A stretch of DNA of 64,000 nucleotides from Protula sp. h YS-2021 (taxonomy: Eukaryota; Annelida; Polychaeta; Sabellida; Serpulidae), in assembly GCA_949752745.1 (NCBI GenBank), contig OX457024.1, forward strand, positions 49,869,347-49,933,346, written 5' to 3'. Position 1 is the stretch's first letter; the number at the start of each line of letters is the position of its first letter. The translations under genes were made by a program, and so were the position numbers. Below, piece after piece: positions 12,101 to 24,744 of the stretch. The notes below the pieces were generated by a model. That model had not been told where the DNA came from. It worked only from the letters and a program-made list of their open reading frames with translations, and made no database searches.

Positions 12101-15100
12101 GAAGAGGAAGCCGAGTTAACAGATGAATCGGAATCCGAGGACGAAGACGAAATAGATGAGGAGGAAGAGGAAGAACTCGATGACGAAGAATACGGATTAG
12201 ACGAAAAACCGGGCGAGGTTAGAATTTACTCAGCGGCTTTACATTTTTACAGGTCACGTGACACGTAGTACTGCTCTGTTGTTGTTTGCTTTTGTGATGA
12301 TTTCGTGCAAATGACTGTGATACACGAAGTAAGAGCGTTGGCGAGTAAATTGATACACGGGACGACATGGGGGCGTTTGTTTGCAGTCTAATCCGTTCGT
12401 GGAGAAGGAGGCGGACGAGGAGGGCGAGGGAAGCGACGAGGAGCTCCATTTGGAGCTCGACAGTAACGACACACAAGGTGAGTCATAGCGGACATGATCT
12501 GAGCCGTGGCGGGCGTCGTTGTACACCGGTGTAGCGACCATTTCCGACACGCGAATCAAAAAGACACACAGTAAAATCTGTTTTATTGATCACCTTCCTG
12601 ACGTGGATAAAAAAAAGACGAACGTTAAAACGTGTTTATTGACTAATATCCGAAGCCGCATCAAAACGATGTGCAGACAATGTCATTCGTCATTACGTTA
12701 AATGCAGTACAGTAAAACCTGTCAGACCCGGATAAAGAAGACGTATGGGGAGTTGCAACAGTTAGGAAAAAGTCAGGAAAAAAATGTAACAAAAAAAATA
12801 GGAGAAAGATTTTTTCGGGATCAGTTAACCGTACAACTTTGATCCAGTGATGACTCCGTGTAAGCTTACGGTTTGTCCAGGCACACGCCCGAGACGTCTA
12901 CATCTGCCTTACATTATATTGACGTATGTGGCTACTCATTGAGTTTGTAGGTTTGAAATGAGTTATTATCATTTTCAATTACATTTGCGAAGGTGTGATT
13001 GCGTATAAACCGGGAGGTTTGTAACTGAATATCGCACGAGCCTTTTGTTTCTTGGTGAAAAAACCATTGTTACGAGTTGGTGTAATTCGTTGTTTCAGAA
13101 GCAAAGGAAAAACGAGACGAAGCTCGGAAAGACTTTTTGGAAAAGGCGCTCAGTAAAACAAAGTCGCTGCCTTTGTTTGACGATGAAGTCGCAAATACAG
13201 AATCACCGAAAGCATCACAGAGTTCTTGTGAGGAAGGTGAAATAAGCGAGCGCCCGTTCGGAGAGTTAAGCCAGCGAGCGGAGGTGTTAGGAGAAGACGA
13301 GGCGAAAGACGGCGATGTTACTGACGATAAATGCAGTGTGGAAGAAAAGGGGCTGACAGGTAACGAGTGAAGATGTGCACTCTGTCGCTTGGAGTGAAGA
13401 TGCTCTCTCTCGTGTCAGGTAACGAGTGAAAACGCTCTCTCTCGTGTCTGGCAACAAGTGAAGACGCTGTCTCTCGTGTCTGGCAACGAGTGAAGACGCT
13501 CTCTCTCTTGTCTGGCAACGAGTGAAAACGCTCTCTCGTGTCAATAACGAGTGAAGAAGCAGTCTCTCTTGTGTCTGGTAACGAGTGAAGACGCTCTCGG
13601 CTGGTCACAATAGCCTTGGGCATTCTTGTTTATATCTGAAATTCAGAAGCAAATGCTTATGAATGAAATAATGACTGGTCACTGTATACAGTATCTTTCT
13701 TTTAATTTTTACTTCACAGAAAATAAGCAATTCTTGAGAAATTGTGTTGTTATTATTGATATCAATAATTCAAATTAACGCCTCCAAAATTTAATTGACG
13801 AATTTTGAGTTTGTAAAATTGAGCTTTTGATCTCAAAAATAAATTGTTGCATCTGAAATACAATTAGTAATAGAAAAATAAAAATTAACGAGATCTACAT
13901 TGATTTACTTGTATCTTTAATTATTTTTTGATTGCATTAAATGTGAAAATGGCATTCCATATGTTATCACTTTCAGGCATTTTGAGTATGAAAATGTGAT
14001 AACCTCGTGATCGCTTTCAGGCACATCGGCTGGGGTCATTTTCAGGCATAGTGAATGTGATACCGCGTGATCGCTTTCAGGCAATCCACCTAATTCTGCA
14101 ATAATTATTGTAGATGAGGCAAGTACGGCGTCCTTTTCCAAAGATATTAGCGCTGATACTAGCTTTGAACTACTGGGTTCCATGCTTCCTGCTGCACAGA
14201 GGTCCAGTAAAAAAACTCCGGTGTCGCCATCTTCAAGGTCAAACTCAGGTCTTATGGTCAAGGTGGGTGTTACTTCACCACTCGTCTATCAAAGATTATA
14301 TCTACAGTGTGCTAAAGTTCATTGCGTTGCACAGTGTTTTAGTTTATTGTGCTAGTCCAGTGTTTGAAGATGCACAATTTCTTTGTGCAATCAAAATCAT
14401 TAAGATAAAGTAAAGTATATAAAATGGGAAACCTTCAATATACATGTCAGCTCATTCAAGTGTTCGTTTTTTTTTTGTTTTTTTGTTTGTTTTTTTTTTT
14501 TTTTTTTTTTTTTTTCCAAGATTTTACTGCACACCACTTTGCGAGAAATGCGTTTTTGACCTCTATTAGATTACTCTGTATTTATTCGGTTATTTTCAGT
14601 TATTGAAAGTTTCCATTCGAAACAGAAAAATTTAAATGGGACTTTTGAGTATTAATCATCTGCATTCCTTGCTTTAGGCCAGAAGCCTCAACTTACCAAT
14701 CGAAAGCACACAGGATCTATTTTATTCCAACTCTAGTCCAACTCAAGTGAAGTCCACACCAAAAGCGGATTCCCAGAACAGCAGCTTTAACTTTCAGATA
14801 GAAGAATCGCAGTCTCTGATGCTCGATGATGACGGGTAAGTGTGGTTGGTGAGCAATATATGCATTATAGATATCAAAGGTGAAAATGAATTCAACAGTT
14901 GTGAATCACGAACCATTCGCAGCAAGAAGGAGATTGTTGTCGTTGTAACGGAAATTGAGCAGAAAGAGAAGCGGCTGTTAAAATTTAATGCCTGTGGTAT
15001 TTTCTTTCTAGTTTTCTGAAAGTCAAGTCGGCAAAGAAAGCAGGACGGCGACAGCTGGTGCTGAGTGAGTCACCGAGCGGTGAGCCCGCGCCGGACACAC

Positions 15101-18100
15101 AGCGCGTGCTGGGCGAAGCTCTCGGGCTCTGCTCTGGAAATTTCACGTCAGGTACGCTACTCTCCTCCGGCCTTCGTGCATTCTCATGTCATTGTGTGTA
15201 AACATAAACGCAATTTGTAAATCTGCATAAACTTTGATATGTGCTGCACAATTTTAATTGACAATTTTAAACTCTAATTCACAACTGAATACTGCTGTAT
15301 CAGACATTTAATGCCTATTGAATGTGTTTCGGTCATTGACACTTGTACCCTTTTATGACCTTGCCTTTTCGTGCCTTTTTGGACGCTTCGTAACCTTGCC
15401 AAAAACACGCCGAACCGTTGCTTACCATTTCGTATCATTCCATTATTCACTTTGCATAACTTATTGTGCGAATAATGCAGAGCATTCAATTGATTGAAGT
15501 GGCGAAGTTATGTACAGGGTTATAATTGCAGTTGTCCTTGCAAAATAAGTGGCTTTCATAATATAGGTAATTACAGTTCCCTTGATTGCGACTAGGTAAT
15601 TTTTTGAATATCGCCAAAAAAAAAAAAAAAAGGTCACCTGGAGAACATTCTTGTAAAATTTAGAAGAATCCAATAAAAGTGGAGAAGGTAATCCATTTTA
15701 GGAACTGGCTAACAAAAAGGTGTTAAATGCTGTCATCTGGCCGAAATTTGGCGTGTTACCAATAAGGTAGTATTCCAAGAGAGGACTGCTTGGGGAATAT
15801 TCAGTTAAAATTTGAAAGCAACCGATCAAAACTGTAGAAGATTTTGAAATTTGGCGACGAAGTTTTTTAAAGATTGCCTCCATGAAGTGTCAGCTTTAGA
15901 AAGGACCTCTTAGAAAAAATACCTGCAAAAAATTTGAAGGCAATCGAAATTATGGGAGAGGAAGCATTTTGACAATTCGCTGCCAACAGTTTTAAAAAGC
16001 AACCATCTGGTCAGTTTCTGGTGAAACCTCCTCCCCCCCCCCCCCCCAACCCTATGATGCAGCGGGTAGCAACGGACCATGTTCTTTGTCACCGTGCTCC
16101 AAAATACGAACTCTTTCACTAGAAAGGCCAAGTAAAACAAGCGGTGTATTTTCGAGAGATTAAATTATGGAGAACGAGAGAAGGCATTCGATTTGACCTG
16201 ATTATTTCTTTCGCAGTTTGATATGAGTAATTTCCCGTTTATTTTCTTTTGCAATAATTTACGGTTTTGCAAATGGCACAGGAGACTAGAACGACCTGCT
16301 GCCAATCTCCTGAAAGACAGGACTGGACATTCATTTTTACTTACAAGAAGTTATGGCCTTTGTTGCTAATAAAGTCAAGCGATAGAGTTACGAAAGTTGT
16401 GCCATTTTGTCCTCTAGTATTAAAAACTCCTTGTAATACTGGTAGGCAGGATTACGAGGGGTGTTTCGCAAGGGTATGAAGTGGTTAAAATTAGGGTACG
16501 AAACGTCTTTTGCAATGGTATGAAATGGTAGGAAAAGGCCGAGGAACGAAGTGTCCACTCCTCGTCTAATGTGTTTTAGTGACTAGCGCGAGAAACCAGA
16601 ATGTAGCAGGCTTACTGGGTACGCAGAGCGGGAGCATGGAAGATCTCATGGCGTTGTGCTCCGGCAAATTCACAGCTGTACCGGAGGAGGAGAAAGGCGA
16701 TAGGAAGGACTCGCCGCCGGCGTCTGATGTCCAGGGCGGAATGAGCCAGCTGTTAAGTTTATGTTCCGGTAGATTTACGCCAAGCACCAACCAAGAAAAC
16801 AGCCCCGGAGCAGATCAGGAAAACGCCGAGAACGCCGAAGCCGGGTAAGATATGCTGAGAAGACAGAGCTGGTTGCATAAAACTTTCGGAATCATGCATG
16901 GTTGTTGGTTTGTGCAGGCACTGACCAAACTCGTGCTGTCTCAAGCTGGAAATAAGTGTGAACAGGTAGTTTTGTTACAGAACTCCAGAACAATAGAATA
17001 ATTATTCCCCGTGTAACGGGGGATATAGTTTTCAGCTTGACCGTCTGTCCGTCTGTCTGTCCGCTTTCGTGGACCCTCGTGTCCAGGCTGTGTCTCCGGA
17101 AGTATTTGTCGTATGGCTTTTTCCTTTGGCATACGGTTAGAACGTATATTTAAGGTGCGCAACGTCGTATTATTTTGGAAATCGATCAAAAATGGTCAAA
17201 AATACGACTTGCCAAAAATTGCTGTTTTTCAGGAAATTTGTAAGCAAAACTAGTCGATCCAGCGTTCTGAAATTTTATGCAGTGAAAATATATATATTGC
17301 AGACGTGCAACGTCGTATTATTTCTTGAAATCGGCCAAAAATTCTCAAAAATACTTGTCAAAATGGCAGTTTTTCAGAAAATTTGTTAGCACCGAGACAG
17401 GTTTTGTCCAGACGAGTTCTGCAAAACTATTCGATCCAGCGTTCTGAAATTTTATGCACTGAAAAAAAAATATATATATATTGTAGATGCAGATGTAGAT
17501 TTAGTTTTTAAATCGACTAAAAATTGTTAGGCAGTGTAGGGTTTTCAGTTTCATTGAATTTACCACAATCCAATGACATTACATGTATGTGTAACACGGG
17601 GGATCCTGCCTCACTGAGCCTCTAGTTGAACAAGTAGTTAACACAAAATATGTCAAAAATTGGACAACGACAAATAACACACAAATAAGTAAATAAATAA
17701 AACAAAATCTGTTGAGTTGACTGATTCCATACTTCACAGAAAATGACTCCAAGCTTTCTGTTTTCCATCGGATCGCTGTAAATTTTGTGGAAATGTGCTT
17801 CACTCAGGGGAACAGGTGCCTATTATTATTTCGACTTTCTGTTACATGCAGTGTTGGCGAAACTGTTAGAGCTCTGGTCGACATCCAGGACGACCAGTTA
17901 AAAAAAATATGTTCGTCAAGCAATAATTACGATAAAATAGCAATGGTAACGTCCTCCCAGTTAACTTTTAAAAAAAAGGTATCGGATATAATGGCATATG
18001 GGATATATCGTCATAATTTCTCGGCTCTGACCATATCATTATAACAAGATTTCCAATAATCATGTTTTTCTTCTGTGACATGTCTATTTTTCTTAATTTT

Positions 18101-21100
18101 AATATTAAGTATGCCGTCCCTTACAAGACCACGATCTTATTCGAAAGGTAAACAGAACCTTTAAAAATGCAGTCCCTTATTTTGTATAATACTGAGGACA
18201 TTTCTTGGTCGCATCCGGACGACCAGTTTGAAAAAAAAGGTCATCATTTCGCAACCACTTACTTCGTGTATAAACTAAAATCTGTATTAACATGTTACTC
18301 AGTGAGACAAGTAAGAGTGCCTGTTCTCAGTCTAGGAGTCATCCATAAATAACTTACATATAGGAAGTTTTTGATCATTATTTTCTACTGAAAAACCCAA
18401 GAGTAAGGGAAATAAGTGAGAAATATTAGGGGAGTCGGGAAAACCAACGTTAAGTCAGGGAAATTGATCTTGATCAGGTAAAGTCAGAAGAAATGAATCC
18501 GAAAGTTCTTTTGCGAACTTGGTTACAGCGAAAGAATGTTACTGATGTTTTCAGGTCACAAAGCTTAAAGAAGAGAAAAAGAAAAGCATTCTTAGAAGAA
18601 TCCGAAGACGAAGAAAACGACGATCGTGCTGACGGTGATGTTGATGGTGATGTTGACGACGGTGATGTCGACGGTGGTGTTGACGAGGGTGATGATGACG
18701 GTGGTGTTGAGGACGGTGATGTTGAAAGTGATTTCATTGTGGCGTCGGGAGAGGAAAGTGAGGCAGCTGACGGTGGCGAGAGTGAGAGCGAAGTGAGTCA
18801 AGGCAGCGCTCATTATTGAACTCTACTGTCAATAAATAAAACCTTAGGTTGTCTCACCGTAACTTCAAAATCTGCTACAGACTGTCGTATTTCACATTCG
18901 CCAAAATACGTAGAAAACGTAACCGAAACGTAACAGATTTTTTCTAAAATGATTCATTTTCTAAAAGCATTTGGTTGAGCAGGATTTCTGTTTGTATGTG
19001 TGTAATGTGTAAGCTCTGCTAGTCTATATTTTCATGCGTTTCTTATCACAGATACTTTCTGAGGATGAGGGAGAACCGAACGAAGAAGACGAACAGCTCA
19101 AGTTTATGGGCTTCTTTGAACAAGACGGAAAGAAAAGGTCAGTTCTGAAGTTCTATTACAAATACGATTTAAAATGCTGTTGTCATTGTAATTCATCGGA
19201 AATCACTGATTCAATCTCTTGGTCATGAAAAATGAAAAAAAAATGGTCTGTCATTTTGAATAACCACTTGAAATTAACTATGTTTCGCTTCCGGGCGATT
19301 GGTGTGAGTAGTCGTTGGAGGCATTCCTCATTTGCTGGTGCTGGTGCCTGCTGAGTTGACTGTCACACTTGGCGATACGTTTATCAAATAAGTAGATGGA
19401 ATTTATGTGCGAGAGAAAAAAAGATTCCAACTCCATTGGCTTTGAAAAAATAGAGAAATGAAAATGGTCGACTTTTGATGAAAATAGCGTTTGTGAGTTA
19501 CTTCGCAGGGGTACCGGTGTTTATACAATAATATCTGGAAAAGTAATTTGTCATACCCTATATTTCTTGCTATTTTTGTTCGGTTGAATGGCCAGTAAGT
19601 ATAGACACATGGTCACTTTTGTTCTTCCGATATGTCAGATTTTGACACGTTGTGGAGAAACATATAAGTAAATGAATTCCGATGCCAGGCCACGTGCCAC
19701 CATAAAACAAGTCAACACGCTGTAAAGCCCGTTAACTAGTGTGGCTGCACACTGTATTTGGTCTGAGGATGAATATAGAAAAGGCATTTTATACAGAATG
19801 AGTCACCAGGCAGCTCTGAGATTTGATCCTTGAATCAACTGATGATGAAAACGTTTGACAAACTGTATGGGCCGATTTCACAACTTAAGTCTAGACCTGG
19901 TCCGAAACAAGGCTTCAAACCCAGTCTAAATAGGGTTTAAATGCACAGCTAGAAATAGAAGATCACATATGAATGCGGTCTAGACCGAGGCTGTGAAATT
20001 CATTATGGTCTGAAACCCAGTCTTAACAGCGGTCTAGACTGAGTTTGCTCCAAATTAGGTCTAAACTTAAGTTGTGAAATCGGCCCTTTGTGTTTGTGTT
20101 TATTCTGTTGACATTTCGTTAAATGTTAAATTGATTTTTTTTTTCTCAAAAATTAGTGCAATTCTTGATAGTAGTTGTAGTATTTCGTGTGTGTATAGGG
20201 GGGGGGGGGGGAGGGGCGGGTGGAGGGGGGTTCTCGTGGGTCCTGTAGCGATGCGGAATCAATTCTTCAGGATGCTGGCTTATGTATGTTGTATTTCCTT
20301 GCTGTGAACACTTGGCTTCGGTGACTGATAACTCTGGAACCATAGTTTGGATGAGCTTCAGACTTGGTTGGATTAGGCCCAGAGTGAGCAACCTCTGTCA
20401 ATCTTCGATTTGGTAGGGCCCTGGGTGGTTGGGACTAATCTGAAAATATCAAGCTCACTTTTTTTCTTCTTCTTTATCTAAAAAAATGAGAGAAATGTAG
20501 GCATTTTGAACCATTGCATCGTGTTTAACCATGATGTCGTTGTGGGATAAATACAAGCCAGATTTGACAGCCTAGAACGATCGTAATGTTGAGGATCTGC
20601 GTACTAAAAAAAAGAGCAGTGCCTGTGAGAACGATTTCGAAAATAATACAACGCTGCACATTACCTGTATACTTCTGCCCGCTGCGTGAAGTTTGAAAAC
20701 GTGGGCCTATTAGTATCAGCTTCATAATTTCTCAGGACTTGCCTGGACAGAAGGCTTCGATATATAATCTTGCATCTGCATAGGCAAGGCCATTTTGATT
20801 GCTTAAGCTATTTAACACTTGACAAGTCAAAGACTTGCAAAGAGTATATTGAGGTTGCACAGAGCCAATGTTTTCTGATCTTTTTTCTCTCTTCACTGGT
20901 CCGTCATTTTGTCTTTACTTGTCCTTTAACCACACTGGTCCATGGACTCCCAAATTTCACACGCATGTAGAACTTGAGCTGAAATTTTGATCCTCGCGTT
21001 TTACTTTCGCCTATGTTTTCATTTTTATCATCAAAGGGTGAAGCCAAAAGTCGTTTTTGCAAATTAGCCCCAAAGCGCCCCCGGTACGTTCAACGTGGTT

Positions 21101-24100
21101 ATTTGATAATAAAACAAGCAAGCAGGTATGATCTTTATTTTTGTCCGGTTTTGTCAGATAAAATCTTTCCAGCTTTTTTTCCCTAGGTTTTTCGACTGTT
21201 CAGCAGAAATACATTTTGGACAAGAAGAAACCCAACCCTGTTTTCTTTGTTTTTGTTTTCAGATGCAACAGATGGAAGGTATATACAATTTTAATATACA
21301 ATTTTATATATTTTCAAAGCATTATAATTGAGTTTGATTTTGTCGTTTGTTTGAATTTTAGAAAGCTAAGGCGTGATTTCGTCGAGGACGAAGCAGAGTT
21401 GTCAGGTATTTATACAAAATTTCTGTCACTTTTCCCAGTGGCAGTTTTACGGGTCATTATGTGTTTATTACGGTTCACTGAGATCACAAGTACAAGAAAA
21501 AAAGGGAGTGACACGTCCAAGGCCTTTTTGGAGGAGAAATTAACACTGAAATTTCGAAAAATTACACTATTTAAAAAAAATAAAAAATAAAAAAACCAGC
21601 CCGTCTATATTTTTTCGAGCAAAAGTAAAATAAAAAAAAAGATCCGGGTGAAAAAAAGAGAGAAATGAGAAACAAAATTATTTTTCTTCCTTGCAAAAGC
21701 CAGATGTGATGACAGAAGCAGCTTATGGTGTTGCGTGTTTTCAGGCAGCGAGGCGGAGAGCGACGAGGATGACAACCTGGACGACGCCGCTGACGTCATG
21801 GAGGAGGAGGCGGGCGACCATGACGTCAACATGACGGAGGAGGCGCTCAGGAACCAGGTCACGCGCGTCCACATGTGAGTACCCCAACACACAATGAACG
21901 CGCGTGGTGAAGGGAGGAGTGAGGTGATAAGTGGTACCTTAACACGTCACCTTTTTTTTCGGCTTTTGAGAAGTCTCCAAAATGGTTCTTCTATCATGTA
22001 CAGTATCCAAAGTTACAGTCATCTCACCTTAAAACAGTCTGTTGCGGATAAAGCAAAAAATTTGAGGTTCTAAAATATTACACCGACGCTGATTTGGCGG
22101 ATTTGCTATAACGATGACACTGTTCAAGTTCTTGATCGGGTTCCCTTCAAATTTTGCACGTGTTCAGTGGGCGGTCTTCTCCTGAAAATTTATTTTTGTT
22201 TTTGACGATCCGCCAGAAATTGGCAAAATTTGGGATTTAAAACAAAAATGTTAAGCAATTTTCGAAATGCAATTTCCACAAAAAAAAAAAAAAACAAACA
22301 AACAAACAAAAAAACAAGTACCCTTTTCGGCAACTTATTCCACGTCTGGAGATCTGACAATAACATGAAGAAGCCACGTACGGATAATTTAGTGCAAGAA
22401 ACACCTGGATTGGAAAGAAAAAAAAAAAAAAAAAAAACGTCTAGATTTGTAGTGTCAGTTTTGGTTTTTGTTGAAATCAGGTAGACTGAGTACACCTAAG
22501 TATTGTAAGTACTGCTTAACAATTTGCACGTAACTTGGATCGAAGGCATGATTTTGTCTGTCTTATCATTTGCAGGAAAACGGTTTTAGACGAGGACGAT
22601 CGTGAATTACGCCTGATGAAGGAGATCTACCTGGAGGACGGGGATCTGCACAGTGAGGGCGGAGGCCGCAGGCGTAGATTTAGGTGGAGAAACATTGGTA
22701 AGAGCTTGAAGTCATGTCTAGTATATGGCCCTTTGTCGTCAACCATCAAAGTTAAGGATTGTTCCGATTTGATCGGTTTTCAAAGTGAAAGGTCGGTGTT
22801 CTGGTGACGTTGGCGTTTTATGTGTACAGACGACCCACTTGACAGTGGAGGACTGGGCGCGTCTGACGACGAGGAGCCGAAGGAGGAAGATCCGGTCGAC
22901 GAGAAATGGCGTCTCGACAGATATGAGCGCGAGAAATTCCTTCAGCAACAACAGGTAACAGTATTTTTAAAGCGGTGGGGGCATTTCGTCAACAATTTGT
23001 AAACGCACATGGTAGTTTTTAAATGCTCAGCTTCACAATATTAGAAATAAATGTAACTATATTTCGTTCACGTTTTAGCTTAGTTTTTCATCTGTACCCT
23101 ACGAAAAAACGGTCAGTAATATATATTCTTAGAGAATGTTGGCGCCCCCCTCCAAAAAAAAAAGCATTTTGCTTCCAGATATGCCCAAAAAAAACACTTT
23201 GAGAATGTAATGTGTGTGGGGAGGGCTATATGATGTACTCTTATATCTCTCCCCTGTTCCATTGTCTCAAGTATAGGGAAGGGGACGGATAGAATGCTCT
23301 GTTATAGTCTTCTAGCTGGCCCATCCTTTCTTGCCCAGTAACATTAATCCCATGGCCCCCGACAAAATATGTTTCAAAGTGAAACATGCAAATCTTGAGA
23401 TTTCTTTGCATATGGCCTTTTTTTTTCTTGTGGTGGGTTGAGTGCAATAGCCAAAACGGAGCCCACCCGTTTCGATATTCTATTCTACTATTGCAGTTGT
23501 GTGAGATCTGTTAAAGAAATTTCTATTGCAGTGAAAATGCAGGAGTATCATTGCCGTCGTTGTTAGATTTATGTTATTTTGAATCCAAGACATAACGTCC
23601 CCGGTCATAAAGTCCCTGGCCATAAGGTTCCCATCCATAAAGTCCCCAAATAAATTCGGGGCCAAAACGTCTCCGATTACATATAAATAACAAGTAAGTT
23701 TTAAACTTAAACATCATTTTTTTTTCTTAATTTTATAAAAAGGTGTTCGATTTTTGAAATACTTTCAGCTGGCTTGCTGAGTAAATATTTGAGATAACTG
23801 CTGTTTATTTTAGGATTGCATTATTAAGGATTACAGGTATGACTAAGTACATTCTCCGCCAACGAAACACTTTAATTACCTGAGATAAGAGATCTATAAT
23901 TGAAATCTCGTGAATCCACACCTGTTTTGAGGGATTATTAGATGCAGAAATGTAACAATACCCCCGCCCTAAAAAAGCACTATAATTGTGGGAGATTAAG
24001 GATTTAAGTTAAACCTTGTGAATGTAGACCTGGATTAGGGATTAAGGCTTACAGAAATTGAAAAATAAATTTACGGCGAATTTCTTGTGGATAACTCTTG

Positions 24101-24707
24101 TCTTTAGATAGTAAAGGTGAGTTCATTTATATCGGGTGAAAACATTGTAGAAGTTAATGAAGCGTTAATTTAGGTTATCATAATTTTTTTCCGCATCGGA
24201 GACGTTTTGGCCCTTTATTCATTCGGGGACCTTATGGCTGAGAACTTTATGACCGGAGCCCTTATGGCCGGGGACGTTTTGGGTGGATCTCTTGTTCTTG
24301 ACAAACCTCTCATGACCAGCTCGTTCGCTGAATTCGCTAGTTAATCCCCCGCCGCCTCGTAGCGCGAAGCAGGGGACTAGTTTTCAGGTTTGTCCATCCG
24401 TCCCTCTGTCTGTCTATCAACGCTTGAGGTCCGTGATTTTCTGTAATCTATGTCTTAAACACTGAGGTGAATACAGCTGCTGTGCCTATGCTAAAATGTT
24501 CCCACCATTTGTAGATGTACGAGAAGTATTTTGCGTGTCGATACGTCCACCGTTCGTCTGTGACAGGGTTATTCTTTGTGTTGACAATGCTTGTTGCAAT
24601 TAATCTGTGCACATTGTGTGGGGATTACTCCAGACTTTTCCTCATTTGGTGGCTGTTACATTAATTTTAGCCCCAAACGTGAATATAAAAGTGGCGCATA
24701 TGTGTGG

Positions 24708-24744
<37 letters not shown>

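Noticed and set aside
18793..18819. Claspin ending at the TGA after SQGSAHY
   Set aside because: A GTGAGT donor at 18793 and clear downstream claspin exons show this is intron.
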